A stretch of 64,000 nucleotides of DNA from Lentinula raphanica (taxonomy: Eukaryota > Basidiomycota > Agaricomycetes > Agaricales > Omphalotaceae): the NCBI GenBank assembly GCA_027919835.1, contig JANVFP010000025.1, positions 682,001 to 746,000 of the forward strand, written 5' to 3'. Shown here one piece after another: positions 36,186-48,782 of this stretch. The translations under genes were made by a program, and so were the position numbers. The first letter of the stretch is position 1; each line of letters opens with the position of its first letter. Under the pieces are notes generated by a model. It was not told the DNA's origin and did not search any database. It saw only the letters and a list, made by a program, of their open reading frames with translations.

Positions 36186-37643
36186 ACCAGACTTGGTTCT
36201 GTGGCGACGAACTGGACTATCACCAACGTCACGTCACTATTTCACCCTTCCCTCTTTCGTCCTGGCATTCATGGGTTTTGTGTTTGTATGTATTTTTCCA
36301 TTTCGTCTGTTCAATGACTTTACTTCCTCGCTTGTGACATTGCTTTTCCTGCTTCGAAGTGCGACCTCTCATCAATACCTTTACCCCGTTCCTAATATCA
36401 CCCTTGCACTTCTTGTGAGCTTGAGCTCCTCCATCATCCCGACCATTTTATATTCATATTTCTAACATCATTCCCCCATTTCTGTTCATCATGGACGAAC
36501 ATTTCGTTGATATCCTTACCCAATTAATTCATTCTATCGTCGTCTTATACTTGTCGGTTTTCTTTTCCTTTTCACCTGCACACTCATCGCTTTTTGACTT
36601 GATCGATCTCATCCGCATCCAGATTCAAAGTATGTCCTGATTTTTTGTTTTCGTTGCAGTCAAATGAGATGTCTTCTCTCTTCCAGTACTTGCTTTTTCA
36701 CAAGCATGTTCGTCGACTACTTGTATCGATTCACGTCTATCATCGTACGCTGTCCGTCGCACAGCATCCGCTCCTTAACACCCTCTTTTCTTTGACACGT
36801 CGTATCGCAAAGTCGCATTTGTCCACAATTTTCCAATTCGCAAAATATCTCATTTTACTTTATTTTTATTCTTTCAATTTCTCCTTTCCTTCTTTCTTTC
36901 TTTTCGGACTGCGCCTACTTGGCTGGTTTACGCAGAATCAGGAACGAACAGGGACGTCGCCACCTTCACTGCAATCCTTTAGAATCAGTGGACACTCGTC
37001 AGAGTCGTCGTCATCACCCTCCGTCCCGCAGCGATTAATATTTGTTCAGCCTGGCTGCTTCAATGAACACATCCCCTATCGCGAAGAATCTATTAAATCC
37101 GTGTGGGACCTCATCATGGACGTTTCCGGAAATCTTCTCTGCCCATTCCACCTGTGGTGCCCGACAATGACACCCTTTTCGCCAGTGGCTGAGGCTCATT
37201 TTCATCCGAGTCGCCGTGTCTCGACGACGTCGTGCTGACGACTCTCCTCTGGCTCAGGATTGTCAAGGCTCCCGACTTGTCGCTCGCCGCGAGTTACCAA
37301 TCAAGTACTGTAGATTTCATGCTCAAGATATGCTGTCTGTCCCGTTTGTTCCTTGATGTGAAAAAATATACCCTGCGTTTATCGGTGGCTTACACAGAGG
37401 ATCGTCCTTCATATTGACAGAGTCTGATTCCAGTTTGGAAGACAGAGAAGCCGTCTGGCCGTATCATTCGGTTAGATCGCTTGAGTTTGTGGGATGTCAC
37501 ATAGAAAACTTCAGCCAGATTGCCGCCCGGAAGTATACTTTTGTGTGTAAACCATGTTGTCAACCCATGACTGCTAGGACTACCCATGACCGCTGATAGT
37601 CATTCAAAACTCTTTTGTCTTCTTCCCATCAGGCTTGAGCGCA
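36186..37643. other. Pyrimidine-rich intergenic region, no gene recognised
   Basis: T/C-rich sequence follows the membrane-protein stop and fits a long 3' UTR plus the promoter of the acyl-CoA synthetase. A 197-codon plus-strand frame (36645-37238) has no recognisable motif and strongly biased composition. Confidence 0.45.
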
Positions 37644-40551
37644 ATGATGAATGTTTTCGAAACGACAGAGACTTTGCCTGTCATTCCCCATAACCTCTCC
37701 ATCCCACAGTTCTTCCTGGACTACGAAGGAAACGAAAGATTTGTCAATGACGGACAGCCTGTTCAAGGTTTGGAGCCCAATCCCTGGTTCATAGAAGAGA
37801 AAACAGGTAGAAGAATCGGATTGGATGAGGTTTGTGTACCAATGAAACCGTCGTGTATTCGGGATTGGCTAACAATTACGTCCAGGTTCGGTCTCGCACT
37901 TTCGGTTTTGCGAATGCTCTGAGTACTAGATATAACATCGGTGGGTATTCAAATATTCATCGTCGTGTCGGCTGTAAGTTCACGCTGAAGCGTTCATGGG
38001 AACATAGGGAAGGACGACGTGGGTATGCATGAGTTCTCAATTCATCTCACTCGCTGCTGACATTCTCCAGTCCTCATCTTCAGTCGCAACCATGTCGGTA
38101 TGTCTTTCACGATAATGCGTATACTGAAAGCATGCTGACTGCGCGCCTCTGCGTTCTACAAGATTACCCCATCGCCATCTGGGCTATTCATCGGTTAGGG
38201 GGAATTGTGTCGTAAGCACTAAGCTTCCAAAGTCCTAACTCCTCCAAAGTCGCTTATTCGGACATACTATACATAGAGGAGCGAATCCGGATTTTGTCAG
38301 CGATGAATTGCTCTATCAAATCCAAATCTGCAATGCAAAGCTCATTTTAGTGCATCCGGATGCACTAGAAACTGCTGTTGCAGCTGCACGTCGCGCTGGA
38401 ATTACCTTAGACCGTGTGGTAGTGTTCAACGTTGACTCACAGAAATCGACGGAAGATTTTCTGTCCATATCAGCACTAATTGAGGAAGGCCTCAGTCAAT
38501 CAAGTCACTTCGTGGAGCCGAAGATCGATGCTAGAACAAAATTGGCCTTTCTAAGTTTTTCATCTGGTAATCTTTGATGTTTTGGTGGACTTACTCAGAG
38601 ACCTGACTCTTTCGCAGGAACAACTGGTAAACCGAAGGTGGATTTTGAACACTGAAAAGTCATATCTCTCACACATAACTACTGTCTGCAGGCTGTCGCC
38701 ATCCCACATTACTCTGTGATCATCAATGTAATCCAAATGGCAGTCCACTTCAAGGTATTCCGGGAGCATGCCCCTTGGCATGAGCGTCGTTTCAGGCCTG
38801 GAGACATTGCCATACAGGTTCTGCCGATGTACCGTGAGTCCTTCCTTCGTTGATAAAAGATTCGAGCTCTATAGACGTTTCAAACAGACATATACGGACT
38901 TATTCTCAACGTGAGTTGTGGTTTACCATCGATGTTACGCAACATTGAACGATAAGACAGCTTCATTTCATTCTATACAGCAGAGTAACTACAAGTCCCA
39001 TTCAGACGAGCTGAACGTCTCTCAATCATTTACAGATGTCCTTGGTCCTTGTAGAAAAGTTTGCTTTCGTTAGAATGCTTGAACTCATTGAACGCTACCG
39101 AATTTCACACTTGATGTCAGTCGGCATTCATAGTCAAATAATCGGTCGCAATTGCTGAGATATTTAACGGTTACAGGGTTGTTCCTCCGCATGTTGTGCT
39201 CTTTTGCAAGGTTCACATCTAATCTTACACATATAATGACAATTGGGTGGCTAATACCCTTTATCAGCAACCACAACTTGTCAGGAAATATGCTCTCGAT
39301 AGCGTTCGATTCATTATGGTTGGAGCCGCACCTCTATCGAACGAAGTGAATCACCAGATATTCAATATCTTCCCAGAAGCACATATCGGTCAGGCATATG
39401 GTATGTGAACGGGGTGCTATGCATGCCAAACTTTGACTCTGTGCACAGGAATGACCGAAACAGCCACGTCCATCAGCGCCTTCCCTATTACTCAAAAACG
39501 AGGGACTGCTGGAAGTAAGCTTTGGTAGCACCATGCAATTATGATAAAGACTGATTCGCAAGCATAGGTGCTGGTTCACTGGAACCAGGCGTTCGCGGTA
39601 CGTTTTCAGTGATACATATCTGTCCCATCTGTCTGTACGCTTCACTGTGAACAGTACGAATCCTCAAAGAGGATGGAACCTTCGGTACCTTTAATGAACC
39701 AGGCGAACTTTTGGTCTGGAGTCCATCTAATGCATTAGGTTATTACAAGAACGAAGAAGCGTAAGTGATACTGTGTTGCTCCACATTGATGAACACTGAG
39801 AGAGTATGACAGGACGAGGGAAACTTTTCCTAACGGGTCAGTTGATATAACGTCCGTCGTCTTGCTGTCTGCCATAGCTCACTCGAGCGCCAGGTGGGTA
39901 CGAACGGGCGATGAAGCCAAGATAGATGAAAACTTACAGTTATGGGTGATGGACCGGATGAAAGTGCGTGTTCAGATCATATTTTTTGCAAACACAGCCG
40001 GAATCATCGCGATACAGGAAATCATGAAAGTGCGAGGCTTTCAGGTAGCCCCTGCTGAATTAGAGGGGTGCATCCTCGATCATCCCGATGTAACTGGTGC
40101 AGTGAAATTCGATGTGCATGTCTCATGTGTAGTGGAAAGCTCAACCCAGATATAGATGCCTGTGTCGTCGGTATACCTGATGATTACAGTTGAGTTGAGA
40201 CTGTACTCATGCCACTTTCAATTCCTGACACTTGCCCAGGTGGTGAAGTTCCACTAGCTTTCGTCGTCCTCACAGAGGAAGCCTCCACAAGAGTTCAGAG
40301 GGGCGTCGAAGAGGGTGCAAAGGTGAAAGCTTCGATCCACAAGGTGCGCAGAAACTAGGCATTCGTTCTGCAAGTATATTGAAAAAGTTCCTCTACAGCA
40401 TGTCTCTGACAATAAAGTTTACTACAAACGATTAGCAGGTGGGATTGAATTTTGCTCGACTATCCCCAAAAATCCCAGTGGAAAGCTTCTGCGGCGGGTG
40501 CTGCGCGAAAAGGCTAAGGCTTTAAGGAAGAATCCGACTGCGAAGCTTTGA
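37644..40551 (+). CDS. 4-coumarate-CoA-ligase-like acyl-CoA synthetase, C-terminal AKL
   Basis: AMP-forming ligase that activates a carboxylic acid (aromatic or fatty acyl) to its CoA thioester. I count about 22 exons in 2.9 kb, and no premature stop was met. They include a 15-nt exon (38008..38022, GKDDV junction), a 20-nt exon (38618..38637) carrying most of the ATP-binding loop SSGTTGKPK, and several of 24-30 nt. Motifs in order: FSRNHVDYPIAIWAIHRLGG, FLSFSSGTTGKPKAVAIPHY, VLPMYHIYGLILN, FIMVGAAPLSNEV, GQAYGMTETATSIS, GYYKNEEATRETFPNGWVRT, EIMKVRGFQVAPAELE, and the catalytic Lys in NPSGKLLRR. The protein ends PTAKL, a plausible PTS1, so peroxisomal action is likely. Start ATG 37644, with a second ATG next to it. 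Fungal 4CL-like enzymes vary widely in substrate, so the true acid is unknown. Confidence 0.9.
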
Positions 40552-40824
40552 TCTTGATGAAACATGCAGTAAACAATGTCGGGGGAGGATAGACATTGTA
40601 GTGTAGATGCGCCTTCTATTCTTTGTCCGTTGTAGCTGAATGACATAGTATCTGATGTGTGTCAGAGGTGCTGATTCTTGTGTGCATCAGTGATCACTGC
40701 CACTGGAGAACGGTCAAAGCTGGGTCACTTCCCGAGCTGCTTACTGATAGTATTTGTCACTGTAATACGAGCAACACGTGAAACCATCCTTTCCTCTCCA
40801 CCACCATTAGCTGCAACTCTCATC

Positions 40825-41350
40825 ATGAAGGCTGTCCTCGACGGAGTCGTTCTCGCAGAATCTGATGACACTAAAGTCATTGAAGGCAACTATTATTTCC
40901 CTCCAGAAACCGTGAAGAAGGAATATTTCACGGATTCCAATACTAGGTGGGTACTCTACTGGTGTCTAATACCCTAGGTTGGTGACCTCCTTTGGCCAAT
41001 GTCAGCTCTGTATGTTCGTGGAAAGGGTTGGCAGATGCACTTCCAGAGCTCGATGATAATACATCTAACTCATCGGAAACAGTGACTGCTCATACTACGA
41101 CGCGACAATCGGTGGAAAGAAAGTGCCAGACGTAGCTTGGTACGTTCTTGTGTGGATTGATCATTGCAGTCACTATCTATCACTGCTTCTCATCCATGAT
41201 TTATCAGGTATTACCCCAATACCATCAGTGAGCGAGCAAAGCCCATTGAGAATTATGTTGCCTTTTATAAGGTATCACTGCTTGCTCTTCCAACTCTTCC
41301 TGACCTCTGTGCTGACGAATATTCAAAAGAACAAGGTCCAATTCGAATAG
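40825..41350 (+). CDS. DUF427 family protein
   Basis: Model: join(40825..40946, 41006..41026, 41083..41139, 41208..41271, 41330..41350), 94 aa, five exons, two of only 21 nt. The fold is a small beta barrel of unknown function, common as a single-domain protein in fungi and bacteria. Seen: MKAVLDGVVLAESDDTKVIE, GNYYFPPETVKKEYF, SVCSWKGDCSYYDATIGGKK and VAWYYPNTISERAKPIENYV, which cover the family's conserved segments. Start: first ATG in the conserved frame. No reaction can be assigned. Confidence 0.9.
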
Positions 41351-41526
41351 AAAACACAATGTACAACTGCTACTGTAAATCCAAATTGAGAGATCATGTT
41401 TAGATGAACAGTCCAGGTCATGACTGATGAAACAAAGCAAGCACTGAAGCGAAGAGTTACTTTCTGTGAAGATTGTCCAAAATCCAATTCAGTGAGTTAT
41501 CAATGAGCTTGAACTTTACTAGGCGC

Positions 41527-42093
41527 TTAGACACCATTGATAGTGAAGTCAGGACTGAAGTTCCCTGAATCCCCGAACACTATGGGGTACATGAGTCCAA
41601 TGGCTCCGAGTAGGGAACGCTGCGACGGCACTTACAAACTAATTCATAAATTCCGCTAATGACATTCGGGACAGTTATGTTGTACGCGCCTAGGAGGATA
41701 TCGAAATCATCTGCGAGAACGACTAGAGAAAGGTATATTCAGAATCTGAGGGTGTTAGGCTGAGTCTTGCTTCAACGCACTAGGGAATGTGATACCGTCT
41801 TGACGAAGTTGAATTCTGCCGAACTTGTTCGTGATGTTTACAGGGGCCTGGGAGATATCCCTAGCATACCATATCGATACAGTGAGCTAGAATCACTGGT
41901 CGATCGCTAATAAAACGCACCAAGTTACGTTGTGTACTTCTCCGCTGTTCCACACGGTGGTGTTCGTTGGGAAGGTAATGGGAGGAACGAAGACGTCCCG
42001 CTTCTGGATAGGGTTGGAAACAGGGACAGCGCCTGAGGTCGTGCAGAAGATCGTGATGAAGAGGAAGGTGAAGAATTTCATGAGGGAAGACAT
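41527..42093 (-). CDS. Small secreted Kre9/Knh1-like protein
   Basis: Model: complement(join(41527..41579, 41636..41722, 41781..41860, 41921..42093)), 130 aa. A signal peptide (FFTFLFITIFCTTSGAVP) is followed by a KR site and the beta-sandwich typical of the secreted Kre9/Knh1-type domain of basidiomycetes. Seen: VFVPPITFPTNTTVWNSGE, VHNVTWDISQAP, GRIQLRQDG, LLGAYNITVPNV and LFGDSGNFSPDFTI. Homologous domains are secreted and implicated in wall beta-glucan biology; the molecular role here is unknown. There is no Ser/Thr tail or GPI signal, so it is probably released. Confidence 0.82.
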
Positions 42094-42932
42094 GGCTTTC
42101 GTGTAACTCGTGAATATGATCCTAACAACAGATGTTGCTTAGAGGCGAAGATGAGGGAGAGCGTTAGACACTGGGGAAACATTTGACCAAGCAAGGTTGT
42201 TTATAAACGAATGGGATCCGGAATGTCTAGTAATGTCGCCGAAGGCCATGCACGGGGGCTGAATATTCACGAAACTTCGATCCTTCCGATTCTAGACTTG
42301 TTTCAACATCTGAATCACTAGAACGCTTTGTATAGCCAATCCGCTAGATACACAGATAGCGCTATGCATCCCATTGGGAATGTACCAGCAGACAAGTATC
42401 AGCTGAGCGCCGAGCCTCATTGTGTTTTCGCATGAACCGATTGAAAACTCCGCTGACCTTACTGACCGGATATAACCAATTATAACTTCGCGATTCAGAA
42501 TCGTTCGAAACCGGAGGGTTGATCATTAGAGTTGTCAACGCTGCAAGACACGCTATTGGGGATATCTAAGCCAAGGGCCTTCCAGAGCGATTTTCTCGGT
42601 GAAAGGAGGTTGGAAGAGAAACCGATAGAAGACGAAGAGGCGAGAACTAGCCGTTCTCCGATGAGAGATAGGCAAAAGTCTTACTAACTCGACTGAGACC
42701 TCCCATTACATTCTTGAGGCATAGACCAGCCGGACAGGGAACGTCATTGAGACAGATGATTATCTCGAGGGTTAAAATTGCATCGTGGATTGTCTAGTCA
42801 GGCCAACTAAAGCCGTTGAGAAGCGCAAGTCATGGCTTGAAGAGGCCGTCTTTCAATCCTGTACCTATCTCTGACGAAAGTCTTCACGCTCATGGGGAGG
42901 TATCCTAGGTAGTGTACTGTGGGTAAGCCTGA
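42094..42932. other. Intergenic, nothing recognised
   Basis: Upstream region of the secreted protein and downstream region of the citrate-lyase-like gene. No coding frame or repeat was supported. Confidence 0.5.
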
Positions 42933-44378
42933 TTAGTGGATCTGCGGTATTTCAAGTCCTGCTTCTTTAGCTATGTCGATGATCTTCGTGGCCTGCTCTA
43001 GATTGAACAAATGGATGTGCGTATGATACTATATACTCACCTGCTTGATCATAGGTGCATCGATCATTTCACCGTCCAAGCCAATGGCTCCCTTCTGAGA
43101 CGCATGTGCAGCCTCCATGCCATGGAGGATTTTTGCTGCACGAAGTATCTCTACGTAGTATACGCAATTCAAGATCTCGAGCTTCATTGACGCATTGATG
43201 GATAACAACTGACCTACGGCTGTAGGTACGAACGTGTTCTGTATGATGTCAACCTGCGCTGGATGGATCGCTTGCTATAGTAGAGTTAGGTAAGGCAGTG
43301 AAGTAGAGGGAGTAAGACACTTCCCTTGCCCGAAAATCCTAATCTTCGACCATCCTCACATTCCTCTTTGAGGTATTCGAGATCCTTGTAATGGATGCAG
43401 ACCTGCACGTCACGACGACGACGTCGTCAAGCATCTCGAATTAGGTGGGGCTCGAAATTGCGATAGTACCTACCATATCGATGCTTTCTAAACCAAAGGC
43501 TTTGGCTGCGATCGCAATCTGTGAACGAGTGTACAGCAGCTCTTCGCGAGAACGTGTTCGAAGTATGGATGTGTCTGCGCAGTCTAAGTGCTTGTGAGGT
43601 GAGCTACGCGACTAGTTCATGTCTATCATCAAACTTACAATCCTCAGCTGCGAACTGTAATATGTTGAGAATCAGGACAAATCGAATGTAAGCTGGGAGA
43701 ACGCACGAGCAATCCGCTTACAGCACCTCCTTCCAAAGGATCATGCTCTGACTGCCAACCTGCTATAGTTCCAAGATTCCACAACGCCCGTGCACTTTCT
43801 ATGCTAGGGATAATTCGCAAAGGGAAGTCTTTCGGGTATTTCTGGTATGTTTGTTGAATATGACGCGAAACATAGTGGAGGTCCTGCGCTGAGTGAATCT
43901 TTGGTAATATCAACGTTCGTACGGAAGGAGACTGGAGCTATGGTTCCAGAGCATGAGAAATGTCTACGAGTGCGAAGAAAATTCCAGTAAATTGACAGAC
44001 AATATATGCTATATCTTGCTGGAAGAATGGTGTGTTGATATCGTTCACTCGGACGGCAACTCTCTGAGGCTGGGGAACGTCATTTCGCTGGAAAACGTTT
44101 AGGCATAGGAAGTGTACAGTCGGCAAGTGACATACCTGAAGGAAACTGTACAACCTATTTCTTGCATTCTCTTTATCTGCAGGCGCAGGCGATACACTGT
44201 CTTCAAGGTCGTAGATGATAACGTCGGACTTGACTTTCAGTGATTTCTCCAGAAGTTTATCAGAAGATGAAGGGACATATAGGTAAGAGCGCCTGATTGC
44301 TTTATTGTTGTTGGAGGTACTGAAGAAACGAATGCTTTGTGTCGATGGTGGCACTCGAGTGCGGATGAGTGTCTGCAT
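42933..44378 (-). CDS. Citrate lyase beta-like protein (CLYBL / HpcH-HpaI family), mitochondrial
   Basis: CLYBL-type lyases cleave citramalyl-CoA or malyl-CoA type thioesters in mitochondria. The N-terminus (start ATG 44378) is rich in Arg/Ser/Thr without acids (MQTLIRTRVPPSTQSIRFFS), a clear presequence. Motifs: RRSYLYVPSSSDKLLEKSL, the metal-site segment VIIYDLEDSVSPAPADKENA, RVAVRVNDINTPFFQQD, TLILPKIHSAQDLHYVS, IIPSIESARALWNLG, then FAAEDYCADT, FGLESIDMVCIHYKDLEYL, GFSGKQAIHPAQVDIIQ and a helical end with LDGEMIDAPMIKQA. About eight short exons; not every boundary was fixed. Only 169 bp separate its ATG from that of the divergent Cep57-like gene, so they share a promoter. It could act in itaconate or glyoxylate-linked CoA chemistry. 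Confidence 0.88.
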
Positions 44379-44547
44379 CGTAAACGGCAAATGCCATAAA
44401 TGGCAATCCGGTCCGAGCTTCGGGCGACGCTTCCACGTGCCGGGCTAAAACGCGCACCACGTGATTTCTCGCGTGCAAATGTTCGCTTGTTGATCTTGGC
44501 TCCTTTCCCCTTCGGCGTTCTTGTCTTCGTTGTCTTCGTCCCCTACG

Positions 44548-47500
44548 ATGAAAAAACATCCTCGCTCGGGCTCCTTTCCATTTTCTCATCCAGGGATACC
44601 CGGAGACGAGCTTGAGCAAGATCGCATCCAGTTAGAACACAACCTCCAAAACACCGACCTCTCCTTTCGACTCTCATCACAGAGCGACGACAACGACAGT
44701 CTAGAGTATCCCAGACATAACTCAGGTCCTAACCATGACTTTGGATCCTTCGTTTACCACTCTCATTTTGGCGACGGCGACACCCATCATGGCTGGTCGT
44801 ATCGCACAGGCGATGACGACGAAGGCATCAATCCTTACGGCGGCGAGACGATGTCCACTGCGGCGCATCATGCCAGTGCTCTTACACTCACCGCTGGACT
44901 TGGTGGAAGAGGAGCACGGCGAGATGTCAGTCTCAGCGGGGCTGAATATGACCCCGACAGACCTCTAGAGAATATCATTGGTGGTGTCGATAGCAAGATC
45001 AGTCTTTTTGACTTGGATCCTTCAAGGTCGAAGTATCCGGTAAGTCATTCTACACATTCATACACTCATTCCTTACTCTTCGTAGGCTCCTGGTCCAGGA
45101 ATTTCCTTCGACCCACTGGTGGTTGATGACACAGCAGAGTTAGACCGAATTCTCGAATCTGGACATGCCCCTCCACCCGTCCTTTGCCCTCGAGATACAC
45201 CCACACGGCCCTCTCACTCTTCTGAAACTTCATCCTCATCCGACTCCGAAGGCGGTCCTTCGCGACCCAGAATCATTGACTCTCTACGACGAGTGTCGTT
45301 TTCTCCAAAACGTCCTCGCGTCGCCCATTCCGCTCATTCACCTCACCATCGTTCATCGAATTACCCTGGTTCAACACAGTCTATCATCAACTCTTCACGT
45401 CACGTATCTTCGCCTCTCGTCCGTGACGTTTCTCTGTCAATGGCTGACGAACACAAATATGCTACTCCTAAACCTCGCCAATCTACCAAACGCGCCAACA
45501 GTCAATCTACTCCTCATCCTGAAGTTCGCTTACAGCCGCCCACTCCTTCATCCACATCAAAGTTCATTCAGAAAGCGCGAGGTCTAACACGAGAACTAGA
45601 CGCCGAAGTCGAGCGTGCTAGAACAACACAAAACAAGAGCCGCAACATTGGTGACTCAATATACACTAATGCTGAATTTTCCTCAATCGTGCATGACATT
45701 CCACCTACAAATGTAACACCTGCTATGAAGAAGAGTTTTGGCCCCTCAAAAATGACTCCAAACCGCATAACCCAAGAGCACAATCTGTCTCATAGTAAAT
45801 TACACCTACCTGATGTAACTGGTTTGACGAACGCTGTCGATTCACCGGCCAAAGGAGCACTCAACAATCACTACCCGTATAAATCTAGTAACGAACCTAG
45901 GGAGGTTGAAGGTCGGCTTTACTCTTCGTTCTTCATGTTTCGGCTGTTTCATTCATGTGCTCAATCTTAGTTCGTCTTCTCACTGTCATGAACACCATTC
46001 AGGACAAGCTAGAACAACTTGAGAATGAGAACGGCATCTCTCGTCGCCGTGTGCGTGAACTAGAGCTCGAACTCGAGATCTGCAAGAAAGACGTGGCACG
46101 GGAACGGACGAGGGTCTTACAAAAAGAAGAGGCAATACTACAGAACCAACGCGAGCTCGAGCGTGCTGTGGCTGATGCGAAGAAGAGTATGAAAGGCAAG
46201 GGGCGAGCAAGAGATACGAGTGTGCATATCGACGCTGAAGCTTCGATGAGATATAAAGAAGCTGTTGAGGAAAAGAAAGGTAGGATGTTTGTAGTCTGCA
46301 CATCTTAACCGAAATCTAATATCTCTGCGCTCTTCCTTCTTCTGTAGCTTTGGAATCACTAATCACATCTCTCCGCTCACATCTGACACGCCTCACAGCT
46401 GAACTTTCCTCACACCAAGAGCTCTTGGTCGAACTCCGCTCTCTGCGTGAATCGGATGCGCTCGCACTCAAGGAGAAGACCGCTGATATAACACATTTGA
46501 GGGATGAGGTGGAGAGACTTGCTGGTGAAGTGGAGGTTCTCCGAGGAGTGGTAGAAGAGGGACTGAACGAGCGTCGTCTTGCACGCGAGAACTCTCGAGC
46601 ATATACGTCGCAGGCAAGTTCTCAGTCCATAGTACAGCAGGAGGCTCTTGAAGAGACTGGAGATGGAGCTGAAATCTCACTCGCCAAGGATGAGCAGCAC
46701 CAGCAAGAAGAGGAAGAGGAGGAGGAAGAAAACGAAGACGAGCTGAACGATGAGGAAGAAGACGTAGAGGAACATGAAGAACCGGTTCCCTTCGATCCTA
46801 TGTCCATTCCTGGATCTTCTCGCGATGCAGACGCCTTCGACAAAACGGTTCGCACCGATCGCGCAACTGTCGGTACTCTGGCTATGAGCCAACGAAACAT
46901 ATCTCGGCCTGCTCCATTCATTGATGAAGACGAACTGGAGAGAATTGCTGCTGATATGGAAGAGAGACGTTCTGAGCGTTTGGCCACTCACTCTCCGTTC
47001 GATCCTCAAATCGAGAACCCCTCTCGTTCAGCTTCCCCTATGCCTCCAATAGGAACACAAAGGCGGGTTCCTGATGGGGCAGCTGGATTGAATGAATCCA
47101 TGCAAAGTATACGTCTTGAAGAAATTCGACCTCCCTCTCCCGCACTGAGTTCTGCATCTGCCAGACTTCGCCGTGCTGCAGCGCGAGAGGCACAAAGTGA
47201 CCAAAGGGAACTTCATCCGAATCGTCCTTCAGCTCCTACGCCTGGTCACGCGACGACTCATAGACGTCCTTCGAAGCAGCATGATCCGGACGACTCCACT
47301 GTCGAAACACCGTTCCCACAGATACGTGGAGAGCGTCTTGAGAAACTTTTCTTCAGCGCTCCGGAACATAATCAGAAAACTTGCAATGTATGCTGTCGAC
47401 AAGGAGGCGTGCATAGGGCCGATGTCAGACCAAGGTCTCCCTCTTGGTTTCCGACCCGTCATGGGCACAATCGTCATCATTATTATCAAGAGCCAGACGA

Positions 47501-48074
47501 GGATGAGGGTTTCGCGGAAGGCTCTGAAGAGATGGTAGATAACGTTCGTGATCGGCTTGCCCGCGAGATCAAGATGAAGGGGAAGCAGCGGGACCCTGGT
47601 CCACCGAGAGATAGCTATGAACAGAGGAGAGGTCTGCCTCATCAGACTGTTCTGACCCGTGTAATTCGAGAGCTCGAGGATGATTTCACTCATTACAAAA
47701 GGTATGTGTACACGTCCTACAAAATCTTGTCAGGTCTCATTATAGTGATAGTGTGTACGTTGAACTCGCGGACCAATATAAAGACATGGATCCTGTATCC
47801 GACGTTCCCCGGAGGAACGTACTAGCTCGGCATCTGCGCGAGGTTGTTGATATTCTGGAACAGAAGGTGATGATACTTTTCTGCTCTGAATATTTGTGCG
47901 CCTTGTTAACCACCTCATTTCATCCAGGGTGATCAAATCGCATCGTTGTACGACCTTTTGACATACAAGGACAAACCAGTGAACGCACATCATGCAAACA
48001 CTCAATCCCGCACCGCGCAAGCTGCCAATGCTCTTCGCGCGGCTGGATTGACGAGGCATCCGACTTTCGCTTGA
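44548..48074 (+). CDS. Cep57/Ppc89-like spindle-pole-body protein
   Basis: Model: join(44548..45039, 45086..45911, 45971..46279, 46348..47701, 47746..47866, 47928..48074), 1082 aa. Layout: a long disordered Ser/Pro/His-rich N-terminal half; a coiled coil from about residue 440 (DKLEQLENENGISRRRVREL to EVLRGVVEEGLNERRLAREN); an acidic run of Glu/Asp. Basic, Ser/Pro-rich sequence follows, then a C-terminal microtubule-binding-type module with KTCNVCCRQG, VLTRVIRELEDDFTHYK, YVELADQYKDMDPVS and QIASLYDLLTYKD. This tail matches the Cep57 microtubule-binding domain also found in fungal Ppc89-like proteins. It is likely a structural spindle-pole or centrosome component, but the disordered half cannot confirm orthology. 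Confidence 0.75.
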
Positions 48075-48782
48075 AAATTTGCATTCCTTATAGACATTTT
48101 TTTCGGCATTGAACATGTACACACAAAGGCTTTTCCAATCAAACATCTACATCCTTACATGAACAGACATTATTACCTTATCTGAATTATCCCCTCGGTT
48201 TTTTCAAGGTCTCGCTGTTTTCTGCACAGCGGTAGTATCGTGTAGTACGATAGGGTCTGAATGAAACTATATCCTGATTCGATTGAACTACATAGTTAGA
48301 TCGTATATCATTGAGTGGGTACAGGTATCAACACTGGCCAAGCCGGATACATGGTGAATCATGCATGTTCATGGTGATGATTGAGCGATAGCGATGAAAA
48401 AATTTACACGATGATCTACAATCATTCATTCTGAAAATCAAAATCCTACAGTGGGTTAAGCGATATCTTGGGGAAATGAACGGCAGGTTGGTTGAGACTC
48501 GAGAGACGACAAACGCGACACAAACCCGCATCTGGATGGTCATCGTTTCTGCTGTTATCAGCTCTCATTGATGAGCGATGAAATATACAATTTGGCATTG
48601 AATAAGTTAGGCAATCAAACGATCGAAATGCAGATGAGGTGGCGAGAGTATGGTTTACAACCGATAACAAGTCCTGCTAGCATATGCTTCGCAGAATGGC
48701 AAAATGACGTTTCTCTCTCCTTTCCTCTCCTTTGCTGCAAGCCACAGGTGAAGCACAGCCCTCCGCGGCATGTGAGAATCAA
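48075..48782. other. Convergent intergenic region, nothing recognised
   Basis: 3' flanks of the Cep57-like and HPt genes. AT-rich, with no supported gene or repeat. Confidence 0.5.

Noticed and set aside
36645..37238. 197-codon plus-strand frame after the Ser-rich membrane protein
   Set aside because: Pyrimidine-rich DNA gives a biased Phe/Leu/Ser composition, there is no motif or splice-supported extension, and its position suits a UTR or promoter.
46622..46987. Long Ser-rich antisense frame over the Cep57-like gene
   Set aside because: It is the shadow of the Glu-rich run encoded on the plus strand.
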